From: Zooshikella sp050749885 | GTDB lineage: Bacteria; Pseudomonadota; Gammaproteobacteria; Pseudomonadales; Zooshikellaceae | Direction of reading: 5' to 3' | Assembly: GCF_050749885.1 (NCBI RefSeq) | Contig: NZ_JBOIUB010000001.1 | Span: 434,001-498,000, forward strand | DNA length: 64,000 bases | In this document: positions 28,093-37,356 of the stretch, piece by piece | Numbering within the stretch: the stretch's first letter is position 1 | Layout: each line of letters starts with the position of its first letter | Notes under the pieces: generated by a model | Told to the model about the DNA's origin: nothing | The model's input: the letters and a program-made list of their open reading frames with translations, nothing else | Databases searched by the model: none | Position numbers and translations under genes: made by a program

Positions 28093-28839
28093 ATGAAGAA
28101 GTTAACTGTAATGGCTGCATCTGCCGTATTTGCGATCAGTCTTTCCGGTTGTAAATTGGATGAGTTGCAATCAAACTCATTGGCATCTGACGCGTTGGGA
28201 GATGCAGTGTCCGCAATGACAATCACTGAAGTTGAAGTGATTGATAGTGCTCGATTGTCTGCTACTGAGATGGATAAGAAAGTTAAAGTGGCACCTGCCA
28301 ACAGCAAATACCAACAACGTCTTAATAAGCTTGTGCAAAAACACCAGAATGTTCAGGGCGTAAAATTCAACTACAAAGTGTATGAAAATAATGAACTGAA
28401 CGCATTTGCTATGCCTGACGGTACCGTGCGAGTGTACTCTGGGCTTATGGATAAAATGAATGATCAAGAATTGCTCAGTGTGATTGGACACGAAATTGGT
28501 CATGTGATTCTTAAGCACTCATTCAACCAGTATAAGTCAACCTTGCTCACATCTGCTGCACGTAAAGGGTTATCGGCCTCTGGTGGTAAAATTGGCGAGT
28601 ACGCACAATCTGAAGCGGGAGAGTTAGCAGAAGAATTTGTGGGTGCCCACTTTTCTCAGGAAGATGAGCTGGCAGCTGATAGCTTTGGTGTGAAGTTTAT
28701 GAAGCAGAATGGCTACAATGCAAATGCCATGGTCAGTGCCTTTCAGAAACTGCAGCGCTATTCAGGTGAGGGTGGCGGTTTCTTTTCAAGCCATCCCTCT
28801 ACCTCTGAGCGTATCGCAAAGATAAAAGCTCAGCTTTAA
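28093..28839 (+). CDS. M48-family metalloprotease lipoprotein (LoiP/YcaL-like)
   Basis: 248 residues. The signal ends in lipobox LSGC (Cys20), followed by Lys, so it is probably sorted to the outer membrane facing the periplasm. The zinc site is H133-E-I-G-H137 (SVIGHEIGHVILKHS), with the third ligand Glu in EDELAADSFGVKFM. The C terminus FFSSHPSTSERIAKI is typical of LoiP/YcaL/Oma1-like M48 peptidases, which degrade misfolded envelope proteins. The start is the ATG at 28093; an upstream ATG-less extension lacks a lipoprotein signal. A double hairpin terminator follows. Confidence 0.9.
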   Translation: MKKLTVMAASAVFAISLSGCKLDELQSNSLASDALGDAVSAMTITEVEVIDSARLSATEMDKKVKVAPANSKYQQRLNKLVQKHQNVQGVKFNYKVYENNELNAFAMPDGTVRVYSGLMDKMNDQELLSVIGHEIGHVILKHSFNQYKSTLLTSAARKGLSASGGKIGEYAQSEAGELAEEFVGAHFSQEDELAADSFGVKFMKQNGYNANAMVSAFQKLQRYSGEGGGFFSSHPSTSERIAKIKAQL

Positions 28840-28901
28840 ACGCTTTACGATCCTAAGCTGTGATCCTAGTGAGTTCATGGCTTAGCGACTAAAGCCATAG
28901 G

Positions 28902-28936
28902 AGCCAGAGTACTTCATGCTCTGGCTTATTATTTTT
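28902..28936 (+). terminator. Terminator after the M48 protease gene
   Basis: AGCCAGAG (28902-28909) pairs with CTCTGGCT (28919-28926), followed by TATTATTTTT. A second small hairpin (ATGGCTT 28877-28883 with AAGCCAT 28892-28898) lies just before it. Confidence 0.85.
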
Positions 28937-29128
28937 AGCCGCCTTCTGCAAACTTCCCTGCGTAGTGTATTTAATAGAATACGTACAGTGCCTATGTGAC
29001 ACAGTGCATGTAACTGATTACACTGCACCTCTGTTATTTCATCGATATGCACATATCCTCAATGCATATGCCTAATATGTCGTATTGAAGTCACTATGTG
29101 CAGTGATTTAGTTAGCTTGCGGATAATC

Positions 29129-29995
29129 ATGTTAGATCCAACAAAATACACTTTAAAACGAGCACTCAGACCTTTTTCTTACAGTGTGGCCATTATTACC
29201 TGTGGTTTGGGGGTGTTACTCGCCTATCGTGATGGATTGGGCGATGATCTTCGTGCGGTTGCAGTGATGGTGGCTGGCATACTGTTACAGGTTGCTGTCA
29301 ATTTATTAAATAATCACAGTGATCAGCCATTATGGGAGCAGGCTAGCGTTAGCGAGTATCCTCAAAAGGCTCACGTGTTAGCGACCATTCAACAACATAC
29401 TCTGGGAGGTATGGTTGCTGCGGGTATCGCAGTGCTCATTGGGCTATGGCTGACCTGGCAGGTGGGGTGGGGGATACTGCTGTTAGGTGCCGTTGGTTTA
29501 GTAGGAGGCTATGGCTATACCGGTGAACCGATTAATTACAAGGCGAGAGGACTGGGTGTGCCCTGTGTCTTTTGGTTGATGGGAGTGCTTATGGTGGCAG
29601 GGGCATATTATGCTGTGGCGGGTGATTGGAGTAACAGCGTTATGCTGGAAGCTATCCCAGTCAGTGTGCTTTCTGCTTTGTTGTTATTAAGTAATGAAAT
29701 TCGTGATATTGATGTCGATGCGCAGCAAGGTATGCAAACCTTAACCGTTCGCTGGGGCTTAGGGCGAAGCCTTAGTTTGTACTATGGTTTACTGCTGGTG
29801 TGTTATGTCAGTAGTTTGCTGATGTGGTACTGGGGAAAACTGCCTGCAGTGTACTGGCTTTTTGTGCCTTTATTATTGTTACCCGGACTCCTGGCGTTAC
29901 TTAAGAAGGAGTTGAAAGATCGTTATTTGTTACCACCGAAGACTGGGCTGTTTTTTTTGGTATTTGGGGTGGCTTATAGTCTGGCGCTTTATTAA
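29129..29995 (+). CDS. UbiA/MenA-family prenyltransferase
   Basis: Integral membrane enzyme that transfers a polyprenyl chain to an aromatic acceptor. It has eight or nine predicted transmembrane helices. The first Asp-rich motif is NLLNNHSDQ and the second is LSNEIRDIDVDAQQG, the MenA-like form that continues TLTVRWG. 288 residues from the ATG at 29129; a start at 29096 adds 11 residues. MenA would make demethylmenaquinone, but no other men gene is near and some marine bacteria carry UbiA paralogues. The 3' end overlaps the convergent EamA gene. Confidence 0.78.
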   Translation: MLDPTKYTLKRALRPFSYSVAIITCGLGVLLAYRDGLGDDLRAVAVMVAGILLQVAVNLLNNHSDQPLWEQASVSEYPQKAHVLATIQQHTLGGMVAAGIAVLIGLWLTWQVGWGILLLGAVGLVGGYGYTGEPINYKARGLGVPCVFWLMGVLMVAGAYYAVAGDWSNSVMLEAIPVSVLSALLLLSNEIRDIDVDAQQGMQTLTVRWGLGRSLSLYYGLLLVCYVSSLLMWYWGKLPAVYWLFVPLLLLPGLLALLKKELKDRYLLPPKTGLFFLVFGVAYSLALY

Positions 29996-30836
29996 GACCA
30001 AGTGTAAGTATGCCACCACCAATGACCAAGAGTGCACCTAGAATACTGATCAGGTCGGGTGTGTGGGACCAGATTAGCCAGCCGAGTAATCCAGAAAAGA
30101 TGACATTGCTGTAACTGACGGGGGCAACAATACTGGCTTTAGCATAGCGATAAGCATTGGTATAAAGTCGCATGAGTCCGTAAATACCTATGCCTATGCC
30201 GATTAACCATGGCCAAAGCCGCAGAGGTATAGGCTGCCAGTCCATATACGTCATCGGTAGGCTAAACAACAGGGATAGCGTGAAATAGTACCAGACAATG
30301 CGCTTGCTTGGCTCACTTGCAGCCAGTTCTCGTGTTGAAATCATTGACCAGGCTAAACTGATCGCTGAACCAAAGCCTACGATATGCCAGATAGATAAAG
30401 TGTTTATACCTGGACGTAGGATCAGTGTAATGCCTATAAACCCTAAAACTAAGGGTAACCAACGTGCCTTGGGAATTTGAATGTTAAGCCAGATTAATAG
30501 TACTAATGGAATGCATAGGGGGGCGGCATTGCGTAATAGCATGGCATCGACTAAAGGGATATGGGACAAGGCCATATAAAAGCACCAAAAGCTTAACCAG
30601 CCACTCACTGCTCTCAAGATATGAAGTTTTAAACACTGTGTACGCAGTGCTGATCTGCGATGCTGAATAAGCCAAGGTAACAGAATCAAGCTGCCCACTA
30701 AGTACTGTATAAAAATGATTGAAGTGATGGGAACCTGAGAGGCAACATACTTGGTGGCAGCTGCAGTTATGCTGCCCACGAGCGCAGAACCTAAGGCATA
30801 GCTTGCGCCAATCAGTGGCTGGTTAAGGTGACTCAT
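29901..30836 (-). CDS. DMT-superfamily (EamA) transporter
   Basis: 311 residues, ten predicted transmembrane helices in two EamA repeats (SYALGSALVGSITAAATKYV and LVLGFIGITLILRPGI; second repeat SILGALLVIGGGILTLGL). It probably exports or imports a small metabolite; substrate unknown. The last ~31 residues form a polar tail (KKTAQSSVVTNNDL) and are encoded across the 3' end of the convergent prenyltransferase gene, an antisense overlap of 95 bp. Family call is solid; function is not. Confidence 0.88.
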   Translation of the reverse strand: MSHLNQPLIGASYALGSALVGSITAAATKYVASQVPITSIIFIQYLVGSLILLPWLIQHRRSALRTQCLKLHILRAVSGWLSFWCFYMALSHIPLVDAMLLRNAAPLCIPLVLLIWLNIQIPKARWLPLVLGFIGITLILRPGINTLSIWHIVGFGSAISLAWSMISTRELAASEPSKRIVWYYFTLSLLFSLPMTYMDWQPIPLRLWPWLIGIGIGIYGLMRLYTNAYRYAKASIVAPVSYSNVIFSGLLGWLIWSHTPDLISILGALLVIGGGILTLGLNKAPDYKPPQIPKKTAQSSVVTNNDLSTPS

Positions 30837-31125
30837 TGAAAGCGGTATATTTTTAAACTACTTAAATTGACATCGTTGCGTAATGATAACGCATCGTAGG
30901 TATAGAGGGTTAGTCTTATAAACGGGTGTTGTAAACCATGTATGCAAGTAAAGATACTACAGTAGCAGTATTTCAGCTTAAAAAACATGGTGTGACGCTA
31001 TAAGTGGATAATTGTTTTGCAACCTCATGCTGCTTTTACGGTAATAATAAGTCATTAACGTAAGTGCTAGGGTTAACAGGCCCAAATTAACCTATTCAGT
31101 TGATATAAGTAAGGAAATAAATGCA

Positions 31126-31848
31126 ATGCTTTGGGATGTCGTTGCGTTACTCTGGTCACTCGTTGCCTGGGTTGGTTATAGTTTTTTTGCCAAATATCAG
31201 GGGCAAAGGCAACTTTGTTTAGCAAAGGTATTACACCGTTACCGACAGCAGTGGGCAACACGCATACTGTTACGAGAAAATCGTATTAGTGATGCCAGTA
31301 TCACCGCAAATCTCGAACGGAATGTTACATTTTTTGCGTCCACCTCAATATTAGTCGTTGCCGGGTTGGTGACAGCTCTTACTGCTACAGAACATGCCAT
31401 ATTAGTATTATCCGATCTACCTTGGGTTGCTGCACCATCACGCAAGGCCTGGGAACTAAAGATCATGGCACTGTTAGTCATTTTTGTTTACGCCTTTTTC
31501 ACATTTACCTGGAGTTTGCGCCAATATAATTTTGCTTCTGTACTACTAGGTAGTGCACCTGTGCCTTCTGAAACAGATGTGAGTGTTCAGGAACGGAGTA
31601 ATTATGCTTTACGGTTAGCCAAAGTATTGTCCCTAGCGGCGAACCGCTTTAACTATGGATTACGCGCTTTTTATTTTGGTTTGGCTACCTTAGCCTGGTT
31701 TATTAATCCTTGGTTTTATATATTGGCTACAGTATTGGTGGTTATTATTTTATATCAGCGTGAGTTTCACTCAGCAGTGTTAAAAGCAATGGTGATTACT
31801 CCTCTTAAACCTAAGGTTACCGTTATTTCAGAGCAACCCTCCTCATGA
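31126..31848 (+). CDS. DUF599 family membrane protein
   Basis: 240 residues with four predicted transmembrane helices. It opens VVALLWSLVAWVGYSFFAKY and carries the signature NRISDASITANLERNVTFFASTSILVVAGL, then KIMALLVIFVYAFFTFTWSLRQYNF, typical of DUF599. Inner membrane. No function is known for the family. It is followed 190 bp later by another membrane protein on the same strand. Confidence 0.85.
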   Translation: MLWDVVALLWSLVAWVGYSFFAKYQGQRQLCLAKVLHRYRQQWATRILLRENRISDASITANLERNVTFFASTSILVVAGLVTALTATEHAILVLSDLPWVAAPSRKAWELKIMALLVIFVYAFFTFTWSLRQYNFASVLLGSAPVPSETDVSVQERSNYALRLAKVLSLAANRFNYGLRAFYFGLATLAWFINPWFYILATVLVVIILYQREFHSAVLKAMVITPLKPKVTVISEQPSS

Positions 31849-32037
31849 TTATGCGGTTAGTCAGCAAATTATGTCATTTTAACAGACAGAGGGTGTGGTA
31901 TAAGCCAGTGGTAAGGGCGTGCTAGTGGTAAGTGGTGGTTAGCCGGAGAGATAGGCGTTGCGATGAGCAGGGGCTAAGATGAACTATTCATTACCCTTTG
32001 GGGTGTGATAAAGTTGGCAACCTGATTTTTTGACGCA

Positions 32038-32829
32038 TTGGTCACTATTTTGGTTGTAGAAGAATATATTTTGTACGCCGCTTTCGGGGTATTCGGTTTA
32101 AGCTTACCATTTCTCTATTATTTTATCTGGCGACAGAGTGGATGGTCCTTACTGAAGTGCCTGGTGGTGCCTGTGTTAGCGTTAGAGTACGTTTGGCATC
32201 ACTGGGATAGATTAAGAGTGATTATGTTAGTGCAGGGGATTAGTCTTATTACTGCTGCTGTCGCCCTTCATAATATGCAGTTTACTCATCCTGCAAAATA
32301 TGCACTGTTGATTGAGCCATTGCAGGTGTGGCTGGTTGAACCTGATGATGAGCCTGGCCCTATGTTGGCACCTGTTAAGGACTGGCAAGCAGAGCGTCAG
32401 CAGGCATTATTGCATTTACCCATGATGGGAACCTTAGACAATGAACCTTTTACGCCAAATTATATTGAATGGCGGAAAGGCCAGCTGGTCATTGCTGAGC
32501 GTCAACAGGTCAATGATATCGTGCCTATTCGCGAGCTACGCGTTACGTTTCCTGATAGTACGCTAGCGATGGGGCAAATGTTGGATGTGCGTGACTACCC
32601 TCTGGTGTTTTCTCAATTGACTCGACCTACTGATGCTAAGAGACCTTTTCTTAAAGATCATTTAGCCAAACCTCAAAGTTTTATACTTCATGTGACACCA
32701 CGTTTTATAACACTGGATTTACGCTTAAATAAGCAGACACAGTTACGTGGAACCTTGCCCTGGAGCCAAAATTCAAACCCATTACCTGGTGAGCAGCCAT
32801 TATTAACCATGTCTCCCCTTGAAAAATAA
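32038..32829 (+). CDS. Hypothetical inner-membrane protein
   Basis: About 263 residues with two N-terminal transmembrane segments (ILYAAFGVFGLSLPFLYYF and VIMLVQGISLITAAVAL) and a large soluble domain rich in Pro and Leu. No ATG is present early in the frame: a TTG at 32038 or 32050 is the likeliest start, so the N terminus is uncertain. No family recognised. Its 3' end contains the sigma-32 promoter of htpG. Confidence 0.6.
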   Translation: MVTILVVEEYILYAAFGVFGLSLPFLYYFIWRQSGWSLLKCLVVPVLALEYVWHHWDRLRVIMLVQGISLITAAVALHNMQFTHPAKYALLIEPLQVWLVEPDDEPGPMLAPVKDWQAERQQALLHLPMMGTLDNEPFTPNYIEWRKGQLVIAERQQVNDIVPIRELRVTFPDSTLAMGQMLDVRDYPLVFSQLTRPTDAKRPFLKDHLAKPQSFILHVTPRFITLDLRLNKQTQLRGTLPWSQNSNPLPGEQPLLTMSPLEK

Positions 32830-32846
32830 AAAAATCACCCCATCTT
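32818..32846 (+). promoter_or_regulatory. Sigma-32 heat-shock promoter of htpG
   Basis: CTTGAAA at 32818-32824 and CCCCATCTT at 32838-32846 are separated by 13 bp, nearly the full RpoH consensus (CTTGAAA, 13-14 bp, CCCCATNTA). It overlaps the last codons of the preceding gene and lies about 65 bp before the htpG ATG. Confidence 0.88.
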
Positions 32847-32911
32847 GCTGTCAATTGTGAATTCCGAGGTTGCTCGGAGTAAGTTCAACGTCAGTGGAAG
32901 GTCAACAGCAC

Positions 32912-34825
32912 ATGACAGTAAAAACTAAAAAGGAAACTCTTGGTTTTCAGACGGAAGTAAAACAATTACTTCACCTGATGATTCACTCCTTGTATTCCAA
33001 TAAAGAAATATTTTTACGTGAGCTGGTTTCTAATGCCTCTGATGCAGTCGATAAATTACGTTTTGCTGCGTTAGATAAACCCGAATTACTTTCTGATGAC
33101 CCAGATTTAAAAATTCGCATTGAGTTTGATAAAGAAGCCAATACCATTGCTGTTGAAGATAACGGTATTGGTATGACTCGTCAGGAGATGATCGATAATC
33201 TTGGCACTATCGCAAAGTCAGGTACGGCTCAGTTTTTGCAGTCGCTAACGGGTGATCAAAAGAAAGACGCGCATTTGATTGGTCAGTTTGGGGTTGGTTT
33301 TTACTCAGCATTTATTGTGGCGGATCGGGTTTCAGTGACATCACGTCATGCCGGTACTGATGAAGCAACTTGCTGGGAGTCTGCTGGAGAAGGTGATTTT
33401 ACTGTCGAGCCAGCTGAAAAAGCGAGTCGTGGTACTAAAATTACGCTGCACTTAAAATCTGATTGTGAAGAATTTGCTGATGGTTTCCGTCTGCGCAATA
33501 TTATTCGTAAATATTCTGATCATATTTCTTTACCCATTGAAATGGTGAAAGAAGCTACACCAACAGGGGATGAAGAAGAAGAGAAAAAAACTGACGATGT
33601 GGTTGAATACGAAACGGTTAATACCGCAACTGCATTATGGACGCGTCCACGTAATGAAATTACAGACGACGAGTATAAAGAGTTTTATAAACACATCAGT
33701 CATGACTTTGATGAGCCTCAGACCTGGAGCCACAACAAGGTAGAGGGTAAAGCGGAATACACAAGTTTATTGTATATTCCAAAGCGTGCGCCTTTTGACC
33801 TGTGGAACCGTGATGTACAGCGTGGCTTAAAATTGTATGTTCAACGTGTTTTCATTATGGATGACGCTGAACAGTTTTTGCCGTTGTACCTGCGTTTTGT
33901 TAAAGGTACTGTAGACTCTAACGATCTACCTTTAAACGTTTCCAGAGAAATTCTCCAAAATAACCCTAAAATTGATAGCATGCGTTCTGCATTGACCAAG
34001 CGCGTACTTGATATGCTCAGCAAAATGGCGAAGAAAGAGCCAGAGCAATATGCTGAATTTTGGAAAACATTTGGTCAAGTGCTCAAAGAGGGACCCGCTG
34101 AGGATTACAGCAACAAGGAAAAAATTGCCAAACTGCTCCGTTTTGCCACAACGCATACCGACAGTGCAGAGCAAAACCAATCGCTCGAAGACTATATTAG
34201 TCGTATGCAAGAAGGGCAAGATAAACTTTATTACGTATTGGGTGAAAATTATCAGGCTGCGAAAAACAGCCCTCACCTGGAAATATTCCGTAAGAAAGGT
34301 ATTGAAGCGCTGGTACTCTACGATCGTATTGATGAATGGCTTATCCAACAGCTTATGGAGTTTGATGGTAAGAAATTTGTTGATGTCTCCAAAGGTGATC
34401 TGGATTTAGGCAAACTTGATTCAGAAGAGGATAAAAAAGCGATTGAAGAAGCCAGCAAAGAAAAAGCCGATTTAATTGAAAAAATTAAAGAAGTTTTAAA
34501 AGATAAAGTTGAAGAAGTTAAATTAAGTCATCGTTTGACAGATTCTCCTGCTTGTCTGGTATTGAGTGAGTATGACCTGGGCATTCAAATGCGTAAGGTC
34601 ATGGAAGCTGCAGGACAAAAAATGCCGGAGTCTAAGCCTACGTTTGAAATTAACCCTTCTCATCCTCTAGTTGAACGTCTTCATGATGAACAGGATGTTG
34701 ATCGCTTTAATGACCTGACCGAAGTATTATTCGATCAAGCGAAGTTAGCGGCGGGTGGACAGTTGGAAGACCCTTCAAACTATGTGCATCGCTTAAATAA
34801 ACTGCTGCTTGAAATGAGCCGGTAA
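32912..34825 (+). CDS. htpG: Molecular chaperone HtpG (Hsp90)
   Basis: ATP-dependent cytosolic chaperone. The start is the ATG at 32912 (MTVKTKKETLGFQTEVKQLL), since the 14 residues upstream are not conserved. The GHKL ATP-binding domain shows HLMIHSLYSNKEIFLRELVS, DNGIGMTRQEM and GQFGVGFYSAF. The middle domain has LPLNVSREILQ with the catalytic Arg, and the C-terminal dimerisation domain ends in NKLLLEMSR. 637 residues, usual length. Heat-shock control follows from the sigma-32 promoter. An inverted repeat after the stop may end transcription. Confidence 0.97.
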   Translation: MTVKTKKETLGFQTEVKQLLHLMIHSLYSNKEIFLRELVSNASDAVDKLRFAALDKPELLSDDPDLKIRIEFDKEANTIAVEDNGIGMTRQEMIDNLGTIAKSGTAQFLQSLTGDQKKDAHLIGQFGVGFYSAFIVADRVSVTSRHAGTDEATCWESAGEGDFTVEPAEKASRGTKITLHLKSDCEEFADGFRLRNIIRKYSDHISLPIEMVKEATPTGDEEEEKKTDDVVEYETVNTATALWTRPRNEITDDEYKEFYKHISHDFDEPQTWSHNKVEGKAEYTSLLYIPKRAPFDLWNRDVQRGLKLYVQRVFIMDDAEQFLPLYLRFVKGTVDSNDLPLNVSREILQNNPKIDSMRSALTKRVLDMLSKMAKKEPEQYAEFWKTFGQVLKEGPAEDYSNKEKIAKLLRFATTHTDSAEQNQSLEDYISRMQEGQDKLYYVLGENYQAAKNSPHLEIFRKKGIEALVLYDRIDEWLIQQLMEFDGKKFVDVSKGDLDLGKLDSEEDKKAIEEASKEKADLIEKIKEVLKDKVEEVKLSHRLTDSPACLVLSEYDLGIQMRKVMEAAGQKMPESKPTFEINPSHPLVERLHDEQDVDRFNDLTEVLFDQAKLAAGGQLEDPSNYVHRLNKLLLEMSR

Positions 34826-34869
34826 GGAAAGATAACGCTGAACATCTCTGTTTAGCGAAAGTCACTTTA

Positions 34870-34930
34870 ATTCGACTTTGGCCATTTGGTTTAGCTAGAT
34901 ATGGTTAAATAATGGTCAAAGTTGAATTTT
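34870..34930 (+). terminator. Inverted repeat after htpG
   Basis: ATTCGACTTTGGCCATT (34870-34886) pairs with AATGGTCAAAGTTGAAT (34911-34927) with two mismatches, followed by TTT. It is probably a terminator; the loop of 24 nt is long for one. Confidence 0.5.
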
Positions 34931-35081
34931 AATGCCTTTATCTTGTCTCTGGCATTAGCTAGTTTTCTTTCTTGAGAGTGAAATTCAATCTGATTGTGTT
35001 GTGCAAATAATGGGGGTATTTACAATATATCATCTAGTCAGAAAGCTTTGAGACTTTGAGCCTGATGTGCAAAATAGCGCC

Positions 35082-35354
35082 TCATTCTGTTACCTCAATT
35101 ACGACTCTTTCCAACTCAACTTGACTCGGTAAAGGCTCCTCCATAGCAAAAAAAATAGCAATGAGCAGTGATGCCGAGAAGTTACCTCGATTCACTCGAT
35201 TAGCTAGATTATTAGGTTCAATATCAATATTGGCTTTCTGTTTGATAAGTTCTGCCAGTTCCCGAAAAGTAAGTTTATTTTTTTGTCTTGCCTGTTGTAC
35301 CAAGGTGGCACATACTTTATTCCAAACAGGTTTATCGCCCAGTAACTTTTTCAT
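35082..35354 (-). CDS. DUF6471-type small protein in the Ter operon
   Basis: 90 residues from the ATG at 35354, with GGGAG upstream; the frame also opens one codon earlier. The sequence KLTFRELAELIKQKANIDIEPNNLANRVNRGNFSASLLIAIFFAME matches the DUF6471 pattern (helix-turn-helix-like, ending NL-x2-R-x-N-R-G-x-F-S). Such domains are often fused to or near DNA-binding proteins, so a regulatory role is possible. It follows the lyase gene directly and is the last gene of the biosynthetic part of the Ter island. Confidence 0.65.
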   Translation of the reverse strand: MKKLLGDKPVWNKVCATLVQQARQKNKLTFRELAELIKQKANIDIEPNNLANRVNRGNFSASLLIAIFFAMEEPLPSQVELERVVIEVTE

Positions 35355-35357
35355 CAC

Positions 35358-36236
35358 TCATTTTCTCCCATCAATAGACAATACTTTTTTTGCCCAATTG
35401 ATATGGGTGGACGGTTCACACATTTGCCCAGCTTCTTTAAAAACAGCTTTATCTTGATGCAATATAATTTTTTTCGCTAAATCAATTTCTTCATTTTTAA
35501 ATGAAAGAATTTCTTGAATTAGAGGTACTTGAATGGGGTGAATAGCTGTTTTATTGTGAAAACCATAAGCCCGATCAAGCATGAGTTCTTTCTTGAGAAG
35601 AGGCAAGTTTTCATCGTCAATATATTCAAATACAGGTGCAGATAGTTGATAACCAAAAGGCCTAAATGCCGTAATGCAGTTATCGATAGCAATCCTTACA
35701 GGTGTTTCATAAATAGTGACATAATCAGGTCGCTTAATATTTAATAGGTTAAGTAAGTCATTACCCCCTATTCGAAAACACGGAATTCCTACAGAGAACG
35801 TGTCGATTATTTTTCGTAACCGAATAAGTTCTTGGTTATCAAATGCTACTTCAGTTTCAATCGTTGGCATTAAATGAAACGAGTTTTTACCTGAGTCTTC
35901 AATCGCCTCCTTGTATTCATAGACATTACTGTGATCTATTTTAGGTATCACAAATCCCTTAATTTGTTCGATGGTTGCTAAGGATAATAAGTTGGATAAT
36001 ACCTGTGGAGATCGAGCACGAATAAACAAATTGGTTTTGATTTGCGGAAAGCTCATCAGCAATTTATTAATGTTTTTCAAAGCACTTTCTATTTGATGTT
36101 CCGAAATCGCATCCTCAGTACAAAGTACGACAGAACCTGCCTGGGTTGTTGTCAAGCGCTGTGCCAGATCAGGCATGATGGCTGGCATGTATAGGGTTGC
36201 CCCTAACCTGTAATACAGTTGCTCAGCATGCTTCAT
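35358..36236 (-). CDS. HpcH/HpaI-CitE-like lyase of the Ter metabolite module
   Basis: 292 residues of the citrate-lyase beta/aldolase TIM-barrel family. Motifs are VVLCTEDAI, NLFIRARSP, KGFVIPKID, HLMPTIETEVAF, CFRIGGNDLLN and YGFHNKTAIHPIQV, the last being the CitE lid that binds CoA in relatives. Anantharaman and colleagues listed a CitE-like enzyme in Ter-linked operons thought to make a nucleoside-like metabolite. It overlaps the upstream StiP gene by ATGA, so the two are coupled. Substrate unknown. Confidence 0.82.
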   Translation of the reverse strand: MKHAEQLYYRLGATLYMPAIMPDLAQRLTTTQAGSVVLCTEDAISEHQIESALKNINKLLMSFPQIKTNLFIRARSPQVLSNLLSLATIEQIKGFVIPKIDHSNVYEYKEAIEDSGKNSFHLMPTIETEVAFDNQELIRLRKIIDTFSVGIPCFRIGGNDLLNLLNIKRPDYVTIYETPVRIAIDNCITAFRPFGYQLSAPVFEYIDDENLPLLKKELMLDRAYGFHNKTAIHPIQVPLIQEILSFKNEEIDLAKKIILHQDKAVFKEAGQMCEPSTHINWAKKVLSIDGRK

Positions 36237-37342
36237 GAGTGATTCCTTGTTAAATCTTTTATTAGCGCTAATGCATTGAATGGCATTTCGGCATCAATCT
36301 TAACCCTTATTTGCTTTTCTTTAGCTAAAATAAGTAAGTGTTCAACATCTTCTAACTGGCTATTCTTTAATATTAATAGGTCTGGAATCCGACGCAACAT
36401 TACCCGAGTTGCTTCAGCTATACCAGGTTTAACCTTATTAATATCTTCAACGCCCTGAGCTTTCATGACCTTGGCCAAATAACTGAGCACCTCTTGATGT
36501 TTTTGGTCTCTATTCTGCTGGTTTAGTATGTTAGGTATAGCCAGTGATGTGAAGTTCACCTGTGCCATTTCACTGGTAATTTCGTCTATAAACCAGTTAC
36601 TTAAATCGTCCTGTTGTAGATCTCTATAAGTGACACATTGATGAAAGCCTGATATTTCTGGGTTACGAATGGTTCTTGATACCAAACCAGAAACGGTACT
36701 ATTTAAAATACCTGAAGGAATTACATAATCTTCATGAGTCGCGACATAGTGTGCTGTATATCCAATATCTGATACGACACATAATTTATCACTTAATTGA
36801 AAGCTAGGGTTTTGCTCATTCCAGTGTTGAATGGATTGTTTTAATTCACGGGTAATTGCCCCTTTGGCAGTCCAACCATCCACAAAAACAACAGATTCAG
36901 CACTCACATTGATTGTTTGTAAATAGCGTAAAGCGACTTCATCAATTCCCTTACCACGAATAATTGAAATAGAATAATGTGAGGCCGCCACGTCACCTAA
37001 CATATGTAAAGCACGTTTGAGCAAAATACCAATGGGTGTACCTGCACGTGCTAATGATACTAAGGTAATTGTCTTGCCTTTTTGTTGCCTGAGTATCTGT
37101 GCTAACTGCAGTAACTCCGTTGCGAGTCGTTTTTTATATTTGGCCGTTAACTTATAAAATACATCAAGGTAAGCTTTACTGGGAGCTTGCTCTATGGACA
37201 CCATTTGAGAGTAATGAATGCCAGCTTGTAACCGCTGTTCTTTCTCGTCTACCGTTAAAAGTGCTACATCAACGGCCTCTTGTAATAGGAACAGACAATC
37301 TTCTGGGTGATAGCTACCTGTCAATAATGGTTGATGCTTCAT
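36233..37342 (-). CDS. StiP/PRTase-PELOTA protein of the Ter module
   Basis: 369 residues. The N terminus GSYHPEDCLFLLQE is the StiP-family opening. A phosphoribosyltransferase-type domain follows with TLVSLARAGTPIGILLKRAL and a PRPP loop SVVFVDGWTAKGAI. The C-terminal ~60 residues (RIPDLLILKNSQLEDVEHLL, KQIRVKIDAEMPFNALA) form a PELOTA-like RNA-binding domain. In the published analysis of Ter operons, PRTase-PELOTA and PRTase-TRSP proteins pair to build a nucleoside-like compound; databases also call it a cysteine protease. The reaction is not known. Confidence 0.8.
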   Translation of the reverse strand: MKHQPLLTGSYHPEDCLFLLQEAVDVALLTVDEKEQRLQAGIHYSQMVSIEQAPSKAYLDVFYKLTAKYKKRLATELLQLAQILRQQKGKTITLVSLARAGTPIGILLKRALHMLGDVAASHYSISIIRGKGIDEVALRYLQTINVSAESVVFVDGWTAKGAITRELKQSIQHWNEQNPSFQLSDKLCVVSDIGYTAHYVATHEDYVIPSGILNSTVSGLVSRTIRNPEISGFHQCVTYRDLQQDDLSNWFIDEITSEMAQVNFTSLAIPNILNQQNRDQKHQEVLSYLAKVMKAQGVEDINKVKPGIAEATRVMLRRIPDLLILKNSQLEDVEHLLILAKEKQIRVKIDAEMPFNALALIKDLTRNHS

Positions 37343-37356
37343 CTTAACCTCTTAAT

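Noticed and set aside
32870..32911. 14-residue N-terminal extension of HtpG
   Set aside because: HtpG proteins begin at the M-T-V-x-T-x-K-E-T-L-G-F block; the extension has no family match.
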